Source of the DNA: Monilinia fructicola
Lineage: Eukaryota; Ascomycota; Leotiomycetes; Helotiales; Sclerotiniaceae
Assembly (NCBI GenBank): GCA_008692225.1
Contig: VICG01000007.1
Span: 186,001 to 250,000, forward strand
Length of the DNA stretch: 64,000 nt
Direction of reading: 5' to 3'
In this document: piece by piece, positions 37,025 through 48,169 of the stretch
Numbering within the stretch: the first letter of the stretch is position 1
How the letters are laid out: each line of letters starts with the position of its first letter
Made by a program: the position numbers and the translations under genes
The notes under the pieces: model-generated
What the model saw: the letters and a program-made list of their open reading frames with translations, nothing else
What the model was told of the DNA's origin: nothing
The model's database searches: none

Positions 37025-38660
37025 ATGGTGAAACCACCTCAACCCATCTGCCCTCACTTCGATTTTGGTACTCCCCCACCCTCACCACCCTCACCCGCAT
37101 CCACCACCAAATCCAAATCCAAATCCAAATCCAAATGCTCCTCGAAATCCAAATCCAAATCCAAATCGTCACCCACTACCACACCCAAATCCCTCACACC
37201 CAGTTCTAGCTCCGCATCCGGCTCCCTGTCCGATAAGTATTCGACGTCGAAACCGTGGTATCATACTACGATTGGCAAACGGTTGGGGCCTGAAGCACGT
37301 GAGTTGTTGGAGAATTATAGTCATATACCTAAGGATGAAGTCGATGCGCATGTTTATAAAATGGTATGTTTTTTTTTTATGTTTGCTTTTGTGTTTTTGG
37401 TTCTAAGATGTTCGTTCGTCTATTCGTCTATTCGTCTATCCATTTATTCGTCTATCTATCTATTCATCTATTCGTCTATACCGTGGACATTCATTTATCC
37501 ATTCATCTACAAATTCATCCATCTATTCGTGTGTATTCATTTATTTAGAAAGGGAAAAGAAGTAAGGCCAGCATATCTGAAAGAACCATTTCTATGTTCA
37601 ATTTTACGCAAACAAAAAGATGGATCCGATATATCAGAGAAAGACAATTAACCAAACATCCAGCGCGACTTCCTCTGGTTTCAAACCCCTTACCCCTCCA
37701 TTGGGAATTTTTCCTTCTTGACCCTGCGTCTCCTGACCCACCCACTCTATCCCCGCATCATCAATACCCTTTCCGCCCCCTCCTCGCCTAGTAATCCACC
37801 AGCCCTATTCCTCGATCTCGGTTGTTGCGTTGCTCAAGAGTACGTCGTCTATTTCTCCTTTCTACTTCTGCTTCTACTTCTACTACTTCTACCACTCCTC
37901 ATTCTCCTCCTTCTCCCCTCCTCACTCCCAACGTTCCCTTCATACTTATTTTTTGGCCCCCAACTCACCACTTCATCAAGCCGGCCCCAACCACCCATCC
38001 ACAAGCCCACTAACACCCATCCCAACCAACAGACTCCGCTCCCTCGCCCACCATGCCTCTATTTCCCCCACGCAACTCTACGGCACAGACTATAACGCCT
38101 CCTTTTTAAAATCTTCTTTTAAAGTCTTTAACGATCATTCAGCGGGCTACACGCTCCTCCCCGCCAACATTCTAGATCCCAATTTCTTTGATCTCACTTG
38201 TAAGTACATCATTCACATTATTGACTCCACCATCCCAACATACACTTCCACACACGTAACATCTTCCCATCCCCCCCCTTTTTTAAAAACTAAACAAAAC
38301 CCCCCTAACCACGCCCCCACCCACCTAGTCCGCAACCTAATACAAAAATTCACCATCATCCACGCCGCCCTCTTCATGCACCTCTTCACCTGGGACCAAC
38401 AACTCCACGTCTGCGAGAACGTCGTCCGCCTGATGCAAAACCAAGAGGGCGCCCTCTTCGTCGGCTGCATGGCGGGGAAGGTCGGCGGCGGCGAGGGCGA
38501 ACAGGGCCGCTGGCTCCACGACGCGGATAGCTGGGTGCGGCTGTGGGGCGAGGTGTGGGAGCGCTTGGGCATGTCGGGGAGTTGGAAGGTGCAGGGGGAG
38601 CTGCGGGAGTTGGACGAGCTGGCGAGGATGGGCGAGAGGGATTTTGAGGGAGGGGGATAG
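37025..38660 (+). CDS. SAM-dependent methyltransferase, AusD-like fungal family
   Basis: Four exons (37025-37363, 37664-37839, 38033-38199, 38329-38660) with introns of 300, 193 and 129 bp give 337 aa. Joins restore family sequence: VYKM|RDFLW, then TPYPSIGNFSFLTL, LFLDLGCCVAQE|LRSLA (SAM-binding motif I with DLGCC), LYGTDYNASFL, FTIIHAALFMHLFTWDQQ and GALFVGCMAGKVGGGEGEQ. This order matches fungal methyltransferases related to AusD of meroterpenoid clusters, about 280 aa long. The extra length here is a disordered N-terminus with Lys-Ser repeats (residues about 28-48) made by an imperfect 6-bp repeat. No biosynthetic core gene lies nearby, so the substrate is unknown. Intron 1 is unusually long and contains a TTCGTCTA-type microsatellite. 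Confidence 0.85.
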
Positions 38661-41600
38661 GCCTTTTTGAGTTTTTCGGTTGAGAGGACGGGGGAGTCGA
38701 GGGAGGGAGAGGCGGTAGGCGTCGGTGGTGGCGGCGGTGGCGGTGGGGGTGGAGGTCGAAGTGGAGGGGTGAAGGGTTCCTGATCTGTGTATTTTATATT
38801 TGATCGATCTATCGATTTCACAAGTCGGCTTTCACTTGTGCGTATGCTGTGATGCAGATGTACCGTATATACCATATGATAGGGATACAATAGAGATAGA
38901 CACTATAGAGATAGATAGATAGATACCATAAAAATAGATACAGCACAGCATAATCCAAGGAACCCCCTCGATCATGTATCGATGCATCAACATACCCACC
39001 CATCTATCCATACATCAATCACAGCAATGAGAGCGAGCAACAATAGATACACTTGCTTTACTACCCCACCACTCTTTAATCATCATCATCATCATCAATA
39101 CAAAAGAAAACAAAAATCTCGCCTCGATGGCGTCGGTCTATGGGCGCGGTATATCAACTATCTTCTATCTACGGTGTATCGTGCGAAACACTGTGTGGGG
39201 ATCTCATGGGATCTCACATCTCACATCTCAAATCTCACATCTAGTATCTGTCCCATCGTCATCTAGATCTCTGCTATAAATTATGTAGCGCCGTGGCGGG
39301 GGTGGGGCGTGGGATTATATTTTGCGGTGGAGAAGAGATGGACGAATGGATGGATGGATGGATGAAGACGGAGATGGGGGAGGTTATTATCCCGGTGTTA
39401 TTCGAGCGATTATCGGTCATGGATTTAGGACTGCGGGTATGGATAGCGGGTTCTTTCGTGGTGGGTGTGATGGGGTTTTGTTGAGTGGAGGGGAGTGGGT
39501 TGGATTGTGCTCTAATAATGGGATGGAGGATCCAAGCGATTTGTGAGAGGGGAATGGGGAGTTGGGGAGGGGGGGATGGCTGATTGTTACTGGGGAGGTT
39601 GGGTTGTGGACTGGGGTTACGAAGTATGGTCGAGGGATATGGTTGCGAGATGCTTTGGTTGTGGTTATATGGGGGGTTTGGGAAGGGGGGGGTGCGTGGA
39701 TGGATTATGGGGGGATGTTATGGGGTGGGATGTTGTGGGATGTTGTAGGTGGGATCTTATGGGATCTTATAGGATCTTATAGGATGAAATGGGGTGTGGT
39801 GTTGCGATGAGGTGTTGTGATGATATATGTTGTGTTGAGGTGAGGATATGCGAAGAGATTTGGATCCAGTCAGCTACTTTATGTTCGTGTGACATTATTC
39901 CTTGTTTGGGGGTCTTTATTTACCCAACACAGACGATACGTTCATACGCCTGAGATGTGATGTGATGAGTGTTGGTTGGTGGTTGGTAGTGGTTGGTGGT
40001 GCAGCTGCATTACATAAGATGTTATGGAGAGAGTAAGATGTGATGTGATGTGATGAGATGAGATGAGATGAGATGTGATGAGATAAGATGAGATGAGATG
40101 AGATTTAGGTGGCCTGAGGAGGATAAATCTTGTGAGACTTTGATGGTTTGGTTAGTGATTGGGGAGACTATTGATCATGATAGTCTAAGTCTCATGGAAA
40201 GGTTTAATCTGATTATTGGATTTGGAAAGGAAGTTTGAGTGTAATATCATCTCATCAAAAGTTCTCACCGACACTTCAGATTGTGAAACTAGATCCGAAT
40301 TTCCCCAGACAGCCTATTGGATGGATAAAGGCAGATGGACAAAAATGAACTACCGAAATGCTCCAATCCGTCATGCACACATCTTATGATCGAACACACT
40401 ATCATGCAAATACATTTTCAGAAAGGGTGCGGGCTGCTTACTTCCTTCAAGATGGGCGTTGCGGCACGGAAAATTTCTCATGCCTCAACGGTGAGACGGA
40501 GAGTTGGCAATACCGCTGCAGGCTTACTGCTTGATATGCGAATAATGAAAATTGGCAATATGTAAGTGGAGCTCAATCTCTGACGAGAGAATCTCTCTTG
40601 AGATGATGGACACTTTGTCAATACGAGTTTTCGCGCTGAGCCTTTAGTATGTGTCTTATCCCAAAGGGAAGAGATATAAAGGAAAGGTAATGTTTCGAGA
40701 TTTTGAGGTTGACCATCCGACATCCCACCTGTGATATCGAATCTTCTTAACAAGCAACATGCCAACTCGTTCAAGTATATACATCGACTTATACACTCCG
40801 GCGGCTGAAAAGCCGGAAGCTCTCAGAATGTCACTACATACTGGAGGGCATCGGCATGGAGATGATACGGAGCCAGCCGCGAAGTCGAACAAGAATTCTC
40901 ACGACGAAAAGGAGAACGGTAGTTCGGCAAATCAAGTGGTAACCGGACATGCTTCCGGTCTGGATCAAGAAAAGTCGATGGAGATCAGTGGTACTGCTTA
41001 GGCTGCAGTTCGGTCCTTATCAATTGTTCATGTCCTATAAATGATGGAAGACGGCATCGGGGATAGGAACTGAAACAGTCGTAGCAGCGAGGGACGGAAG
41101 CTGGATTGGAACTGGAACGTCATGGTGGATCGATTGATGGGCAAATAGCGTTGCTTTTATTACCTCGAACTCGATCGGAGGTCGAGGGGATAATGGATTC
41201 GGAAAGGCGAGAAACAGAGCTGGTAGTTTGGTATGTATTGGGAGAGCAAAGGGAAATGAATCATGGCCCGTGGCAAGAAAAGGAATAATGCTTCGCGTAA
41301 GTTGCTAAGAGATACGAAATACGGAATCATGCTCACCTCTCAAAAGGTTAATACCATGATCAAGGCGACGGAAACTTCCCATAATTTTTGCTGGATATAT
41401 TTAGACGCGGGACATGATGTATGGACACGGCCAGTAATGCTAGATTCTGTTGTCAATTGACCTGATAGCAGAGTCCAGTATTGGGGTCAGCTTAGGATCA
41501 AGTTGAATGGAACATATCGGCCTGTGTCTCTATTCAACCTGATCGCGTTAGACTGTATGAAGCTCTATTCAATATCAATTATCCACTCCGCAAAGAGAGC

Positions 41601-42548
41601 CATTAGAAGGACCCACAAGTATTACGCCGCGATGTATACTGTAGCGTTTTGAGGATCCGGAGGATGGACAGATGCAGATTTGTAAATGTAGATCTCGAAT
41701 CTAAACCCACCAGGCATTTTCTGTTTTGCGCAAACAGGAGCCTCGTTTTTATCCGAGAACCCGACTGTCATGTGATAAGCGGTATGTAAAGTTGAAGATT
41801 ACTACCGTCTTCTTACCTTCGTGCCATCATGCCCATTTGGATTGAAAGCAATGAAGAGATTCGGTGTGGATGAGTAGAAGACAAATAGTTCTTGTGGCAA
41901 ACGATTGAAAGTTTCAATGCCAGAGCAGCACTTGTTCACTTTGATCATGTGATGAGCTGAAGCAAATAGATTCTCATCTCATTTCCGAAGTTGTTCCATT
42001 CGTCATCAATTCTGATCTGCTGCTTGTGAAACCTCCAGCTTCCTTTTCGAATTTCAATGCAGTCATTGAAATGTCGCGTCGTTGGCTCATTGGAGATCGC
42101 TTTCTTTGAGTTCCCCGGGTAGATCTAGTTCTGTCTATGCTTTACGTTTGTTTACCGCGTTAGCCTTAGGGAGGAGAATACCGCTCGAACTACTTGTATA
42201 TCGAAAGATTTATGTGTTAACGATAGCAGAGTATGAATCATGTAGGAGTACTCTCTTCTGGTCTAATAGGGCAACGAGAATATCAGTTTCTCTATTTTTG
42301 ATCTACAGCTTCGTTTTTAGAATCCAGCAAAGTATTGTTGATGTCCACGTAGTATAAGTCTTACAAGAGACCTCGGGAGAGTGAAGTTCTCCTGTGTGGA
42401 CTCTCACTGGCGCGCCACAACAGCCACGCGAACCCTTGCATCGGTAACCAACGTCATAACACTCAATCCTGATGTCTTAATAAAATCATCAGAACCCTCC
42501 ACAAACCTCCACAAGCCTCCTTAAAATATGATTTCATTTCAAATCTAG
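38661..42548. other. Intergenic region, no supported gene
   Basis: Simple repeats dominate the left part: GGTGGC near 38725-38750, GATAGATA near 38893-38925, CATCAT near 39080-39100, GGGATCTTAT near 39745-39785 and GATGAGATGTGATG near 40035-40105. Small plus-strand ORFs (80 codons at 40759-41001, 91 at 42082-42357) have no recognisable domain. The 40759 ORF is polar with a Lys/Asn/Ser-rich tail and could be a small gene, but nothing confirms it. Confidence 0.5.
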
Positions 42549-43802
42549 ATGCTTTTCGCGCATGTAGCTTCATCTATCGCTGTGGATCTATCAACCATGA
42601 ATATCATCAGCTTCCTCACACTGGTGCTCTCTCTTCCCATCGTCACCAGTGCTTCCACACCCCAACAGCATCCTATCACGCCACAATCATCATCATCCTC
42701 ATCATCATCATCCTCATCCTCATCTCAAGCTCAACCTCTGCCACAACCTTTAATCGGCTTTGGAACATGGAATCTAAATACTTCACCCGAAAACACCACC
42801 GAGGCAGTCGCCTACGCAATTGAAATTGGATATCGACAAATTGATTGCGCAGCTGCGTATCAAAATGAAGTGGATGTCGGAAAAGGGATAAAAGAGGGAT
42901 TGAAGAGAGCGGGATTGAAAAGGGAGGATATCTGGATCACGAGTAAACTCTGGAATGATCGGTGTGTAACTTTATGAGGATTTAGGTTGTGGAGATTAAG
43001 TAGGGGATTTGGTTTCAGAGACTAACAATCTGCCGAAATAGTCATGGAAGTTATGAGAATGTGGAAAGGGGATTAAATCAAAGCCTCAAAGATCTTGGTC
43101 TTGAGTACTTGGATCTTTATCTCATGCATTGGCCCATTGGTTTCCCCCCTGATGCTGATGGGCCCAAACAGCTCGATCATGTCGAAGTTTGTCTCTCTTC
43201 ATTTCCCCTCCCTTGACCTGCCCATCACTAATCTCAAATAGACGTACAAATCTTTGATTGCCCTGCCCAAAAGTCGTGTTCTCAACATTGGAGTATCGAA
43301 TTTCTCACCTCTCCAACTCAAAAATGTCGTATCGACCGGTATTATACCATATACACATCAAATGGAGCTCCATCCTTATCTCCAGCAATCCGCTTGGGTA
43401 GCTACGCATAAAGCTCTGGGGATAAAAGTGACGGCTTATTCTCCATTAGGCAATACAAATCCTACTTATCACAAATCTACATCTTCTTCTTCAGGAGAAC
43501 ACGAAGAAAAAGACAAAGCCCCGCCTCTCCTCCAGAACAAAATCCTCGTGGAAATTGCCGAGAAAAGAAATTGTACTCCAGCTCAAGTAGCGCTTAAATG
43601 GAATATTGGTAGGGGAATTAGTGTGATTCCTAAAAGTAATCATAAAGAATGGATTGCGGAGAATTTGCAAGCTGAGAAGTGTCAATTGACGCGTGCGGAT
43701 TTGACGAAATTGAGGTTTGTGGGGAGAAAATGGTTAAGTAGATTTAATAACCCGGGAAGAAATTGGGGCGTCAGACTTTTTGAGGGGTTGGATGGGGCTT
43801 AG
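42549..43802 (+). CDS. Aldo-keto reductase with secretory-type leader
   Basis: Three exons (42549-42961, 43042-43186, 43242-43802) with introns of 80 and 55 bp give 372 aa, or 356 aa if translation starts at the in-frame ATG 42597. The AKR barrel is complete with its catalytic tetrad: Asp and Tyr in IDCAAAYQNE, Lys in ITSKLWND and His in LMHWP. It also has IGVSNFSPLQL and the NADPH-side segment VIPKSNHKEWI. The family reduces aldehydes and ketones with NADPH. Unusually, the domain is preceded by a hydrophobic segment (NIISFLTLVLSLPIVTSAS) that looks like a signal peptide or anchor, then a run of 13 serines. Starting at 42597 puts this segment at the very N-terminus, as a cleavable signal would require. 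No ER-retention tail is seen. Confidence 0.88.
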
Positions 43803-44302
43803 ATTATTACTACTGTAGGTAGGGAAGTCTTGGGTCTTGGGGAGGACCTCGGGCTGAAAGTGTAGGAAGGAATTCAGGTAAAAGGGGTACGATGTGGACG
43901 TGTGGGGGGTGTGAGGGGGTGGGCGGGAATCAAGAAGTGGACTTGAGGTACGGATTGCGATTGACGTATCGTGTTGTATTTTGTTTTGTCTTGCCTTGAT
44001 ACGGGGTTGTCTAATATGGAGTTTGCCTGTGATATCTAATATGTTGTCTCTAGCTCGATGACAATCGAAATGACGGAAATGTTTTATTCAAGTTTGAGGC
44101 TTAAACCTCGAGAACAAACAAACAAACATCGTCTAGAAAGAATTTCATGATTTTTCTCTTGGGCATCTTCAAAGAGGAGTATGCTGACATTGCATCATAG
44201 GTTATACGATACACCTATATCACAAAACCATGTACATACTTCCTCATTAGCCCCCATCATTAGGCTATCCAAAACATTTTTCCTCTCAACCTCCTTAAAG
44301 TC

Positions 44303-44311
44303 TACGGAGTA
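44303..44311. promoter_or_regulatory. TACGGAGTA motif copy
   Basis: Exact copy of the recurring intergenic nonamer, followed directly by CTCTG as in the copy at 36246. The role is unknown. Confidence 0.35.
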
Positions 44312-45004
44312 CTCTGTTCATCACACCGCAACTAGACTTTGAAAGACTTTATTGCTCAACCCTCAAACCATATCTATTGCCAAGATCAAAGATCCAATGC
44401 CAAGAAAAACAAACTGATTACAACCATCCAAATTACACAGCCTCCTTTCATTTCCTCTTCCTTCTACAGAGTACAGTACCTTCTTCCTCTCCTCCATCCT
44501 CACTTGTCCTTTGTGCAAAATCAAATATCCGTGCAACTCCCGAGATCCATACCCGCTCCTTCTCCACATTCCAAGTTTTTAGGGATACCGTACAATAATA
44601 AACTAGCTACTGTATCTCTCATAAGTGGATCAAAGGGTTTGTTCGCAGAAATAGTTAAATGGATTTGGCCATTCTAGGAGATGACTGACGTGGAAACAAG
44701 ATTGATCATTTATCGATTATATTTGATATACCCATCTGTATTTATTTCGTACAGGTACAAGTAAAATCTCCAAATCCATCAAAATCTCGCCTTCACCTTA
44801 ATCTTAACTAGGCATCCGGTATCATTCAAGCGAATCGTTCGAAGTGTTCATCGGAATCTCCACGGCTCTCTCTACCCTTGTGCGCACATGGCTGTAGGAG
44901 ATGGCTAGTCGATTGTACCGCTCATAAATACCTGTAGTGGTAATATTACTATTGTTGGGTATCATACAGGTATTCCCCTTGCGAATCCGATCGCGGTGAC
45001 GTCT

Positions 45005-45021
45005 CCCCGCTCATTGCGGGG
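45005..45021. other. GC hairpin upstream of tannase
   Basis: CCCCGC (45005-45010) and GCGGGG (45016-45021) pair perfectly across TCATT. It lies about 650 bp before the tannase ATG. It could be a regulatory structure or a remnant of other DNA. Confidence 0.5.
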
Positions 45022-45034
45022 TGCATGATTCATC

Positions 45035-45108
45035 CGGACTATCAGCACGGTTACACAAACCGGGTAGTTGCCCATATCCCGTTCCTACCATACTGTGTAT
45101 ATAGTCCG
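45035..45108. promoter_or_regulatory. Inverted CGGACTAT / ATAGTCCG pair
   Basis: CGGACTAT (45035-45042) and its exact reverse complement ATAGTCCG (45101-45108) each adjoin a TCCGGA palindrome. CGG half-sites in inverted order are the known binding form of fungal Zn2Cys6 regulators, though the 58-bp gap is longer than a usual single site. It lies in the likely promoter of the tannase gene; regulation is inference. Confidence 0.3.
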
Positions 45109-45250
45109 TCCGGAGTAGTTCCCAGGATAGTTAGTCAGGTATTCCCTAGAATGCTGGAGGGGGACGCGTTCGCTTAACAGGGATCCGTCTGGCTAGCCAA
45201 TGAACGATCAAGCAACGCCTCGGCATTGCCATTACTTAATAATAAAAAAC

Positions 45251-45676
45251 TCAAATATCTATCAAAAATCTATTGGTATGAGCTTTTGGTGATTTGTAAT
45301 TGTGTTTGTTACCTCTTGGGGACTGCAAAAAGTCCAATTGTTCAGATAAAAGTGATGCTTTGAATTGTGTGTAATTATCCTCAAGAGCCATCTCGACGCT
45401 AAATGGCCAATTAGGTTGCATATTCATTAATGGTATATATCTACGCGGATCACCTAACGTGGACGTCCATTCTCCGCATTCTAGGGGTATCTCCAGTAAG
45501 CCACCGCTGCTGCAACCGAAATTCAAGTGGCCGATTGATCTAAAACTATTATCCATTGCGATCGTCCTTCCCTGAATCCCTGTCCCCGAGGATTTCACGT
45601 AAGCCCAAGTCTCAGCTCGGTGCTGCCATAGCAGAGCGTCAAAGAGTACATAACCATCGCCATCAGCCGTCACCAT
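45251..45676 (-). CDS. Unassigned 141-codon ORF, divergent from tannase
   Basis: An uninterrupted minus-strand ORF runs from ATG 45676 to a stop at 45251. Its start codon overlaps the plus-strand tannase ATG (45675-45677) within CCATGG. The composition is protein-like (GYVLFDALLWQHRAETWAYV, LEIPLECGEWTS), but I recognise no domain, signal peptide or splice sites. If it is real, two start codons share two bases with no room for promoters, so at most one model is likely correct as drawn. It may be a remnant of a longer gene. Confidence 0.25.
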   Translation of the reverse strand: MVTADGDGYVLFDALLWQHRAETWAYVKSSGTGIQGRTIAMDNSFRSIGHLNFGCSSGGLLEIPLECGEWTSTLGDPRRYIPLMNMQPNWPFSVEMALEDNYTQFKASLLSEQLDFLQSPRGNKHNYKSPKAHTNRFLIDI

Positions 45677-47283
45677 GGGGAATCTTTACACTCTGTCGTC
45701 TTATCTCCAGCAGCAGATTCTTGGGTGGTCTTCCGGCGCCATGGCGAATCCTTGCTCGATATCTACCTTCCCGTTTCCCGACGTCGCGGGTGCCTCGTTT
45801 CTGTCGGGGACCGCGGTCCCGGTTTCCAATTACTCGATCGCGACCGCGCAGACGGATTCGCATTGGGCTAAAGATATCACCGGGCTGGATTTCTGTAATG
45901 TCACGCTCACGTACACGCATCCGGGCCAGAACGACACTCTCAATGTGAAGATCCTCTTACCGCCGGCCTCATCGTGGAACGGTCGATTCCTCGGAACGGG
46001 CGGGGGTGGCTTCGCCACAGGAAGCTTTGATACCTCCCTCGTCTTCCCCGTGTCGGAAGGATACGTCGCCGCCGGGACAGATGGGGGACACGGCAACGGC
46101 GAACTCGGGGTGATTTCCGCTCAAGACTGGGCGTTGACCTCACCGGGCAATGTGAATCTGTATCTGCTGCAAGATTTCGCATCGGTGGCCTTGAACGATA
46201 TGACGATGATCGGGAAATCCGTGGCGTCTTCTTACTACGGAAAGAACCCGGATTACTCCTACTGGAATGGATGTTCGACGGGCGGCAGACAGGGTATGAT
46301 GATGGCGCAGAGGTATCCCGAGGGTTACAATGGGATCCTAGCTGCGGCGCCTGCGATCAACTGGGTGCAGTTTGTCGTGGCGGAGTACTGGCCGCAATTC
46401 ATCATGAATGTGCTGGGTGCGTACCCCAGCGCGTGCGAACTCGATGGCATCACCGCAGCAGCAATCAAGGCATGCGACGCACTCGATGGTCTCGAAGACG
46501 GAATCCTGAGTGCCCCCGGTCTCTGCACCTTCCGCGCCAACGAGACGGTAGGCCAAGAAGTCACATGTCCCGACGGCAGCCGCGCCACGATCTCCAAAGC
46601 CGCGGCAGAAGTCGCACAGGCGGCGTGGGACGGCCCCACGTCGGATCGCGGAGAGTTCCTCTGGTACGGATTCAATCCGTCCAGCCCCCTGAGCGGCGGA
46701 ACCGCCAGCACCTCTTGCAAAACGCCCAGCGCGAACTGCACCGGAGCCCCGTTCCCCATCTCCACCGATTGGATCAAGCTCTTCGTTCTCAAAAACGCAT
46801 CGCATTCCCTCGGGAATATCTCCCATGCCCAGTATAGCCGCATCTTCCACTCCTCCGTGCAAGAATTCGCCTCCATAATCGGCACGGCGGATCCCGATCT
46901 GCGCGCCTTCCGCGACACGGGTGGCAAGATCATTAGCTGGCACGGGCTCTCGGATCAACTCATCTATCACAATGGCACATCGAGCTATTACGAGGAAGTC
47001 GAGGCACGGGATGAGAACGTGCGGGATTATTTCAGGTATTTTGAAGCGCCGGGCGTGCAGCATTGCGCGGGTGGTAATGGGCCGTTTCCCTGGGGGCGCA
47101 TTGGGGGCTTTGGTGGATTGGGTGGAGCGGGGAGTGGCGCCGGATGTGTTGGTTGCGAAGAGCTTGCCCGCCGCGAATGGAACTGTGGTGGAGAGGAATC
47201 TGTGTGTTTATCCGTTGGTGGCGGCTTATCTGGGTGGGGATCCCACGCTTGCGACATCGTTTGAGTGCAGAGGGTCGTTTTGA
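45675..47283 (+). pseudogene. Tannase/feruloyl esterase, frameshifted near 3' end
   Basis: The frame open from 45675 reaches a stop at 47264 (529 aa). The family's C-terminus (GALVDWVERGVAPD, then CVYPLVAAYLGGDP) lies in another frame ending at 47283. One extra G in the G5 run at 47092-47096 explains the change. Without it the product would be 535 aa, a normal length. The CS-D-HC catalytic set of tannase-family esterases is intact upstream: Cys-Ser in GCSTGGRQG, Asp in GLSDQLI and His-Cys in GVQHCAGG. The family hydrolyses gallate or feruloyl esters of plant phenolics, normally outside the cell. No signal peptide follows the chosen ATG, so an upstream exon may be missing. The gene has no intron and is clearly GC-richer than its neighbours. 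The frame break may be a sequencing error rather than true loss. Confidence 0.85.
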
Positions 47284-48169
47284 TGTGCAGGCCGGGACAA
47301 AGCGGCGAGGTGGACGAATCATTGGGCTGTAATGGATATTGAAAATTAATCACGGTTTTTACCATTTTGAGGTGTAATTCACAAATCGTGCTTGAGATCC
47401 GGGTGTCTTTCTGTCTGAAATCTATCATCGGGAACTCTTTGGCACTTCCCCATGCTGTGCCAAACTCCCGCTAATCTATACACACTTTCTTGTTCTCAAG
47501 TGGGGATGATCTCGCATCATGCAAATCCGCATCCGCTATTTGGATACAGACCAGAAATAGATTTATAAATAGTCGAATAGCAAGAGAGATAGACTAAAAC
47601 GAACAAAATAGCACAATAACCGATGTACACCCCAACTAATTCCCTACCACTCATACACAAGATACAAGAACGACTGAGTCTCCAGATCCTCCACCCATCC
47701 CATTTCGATGCTATATATCTGAAGTTGTCAAGTTTTATGAATCGAGATCTTTTGTAGGGTAGGTGATTCTAGTGTGTGATGGTGATATGTATGATGATAA
47801 TCAATTCACGTCAATGATATTCTTGAGCAAAGCCTTCCTTCAACTTGGACATCTCACCTGGAAGATACTCACCCTAGATGCGAAATGGAGATTTGATGAA
47901 AAGATCTTCAGGTTCGTGATCACGGGAAGGATGGGATTGTAAGGGTATTTATATCGTAGCGAGCTCATCGAAAAATTGTGGATATTGAACTCACTTTATC
48001 GTATATATGAACTCTAAGGTAACGAAACCTATCACCTAAATAAAATAAAACGAGAAAAAATTTCCAACGCCCGTTCTTTCCAACGCCGTAGTATTTTTGA
48101 AAATCTCCACGCGATGAGTTCAGCTTTTTTGTCCCCTTCCCCATAACCCTCAGCGCAAATTTCAATTCT
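47284..48169. other. Convergent intergenic spacer
   Basis: This spacer lies between the 3' ends of the tannase (+) and the ABC transporter (-). It is AT-rich with no ORF of note, and both genes' terminators and 3' UTRs must lie here. Confidence 0.6.

Larger units (their letters stand above)
43803..45250. other. Intergenic region with structured GC-richer segment
   Basis: Ordinary AT-rich spacer to about 44850, with a TACGGAGTA copy at 44303-44311, then a more balanced segment (44880-45200). That segment contains a perfect hairpin at 45005-45021 and an inverted repeat at 45035/45101. A 112-codon plus-strand ORF (44339-44677) has no recognisable domain. I see no supported gene. Confidence 0.5.

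Noticed and set aside
38213..38890. 225-codon antisense ORF across the methyltransferase
   Set aside because: Antisense shadow through a GC-rich exon; Pro- and Ser-rich nonsense without a domain.
39293..39810. Gly/Trp-rich plus-strand ORFs
   Set aside because: Low-complexity GGGAT and TGGGATG repeats open several frames at once.
46338..47063. 241-codon antisense ORF inside the tannase
   Set aside because: High GC at wobble positions removes antisense stops. The sense strand carries the full catalytic set.
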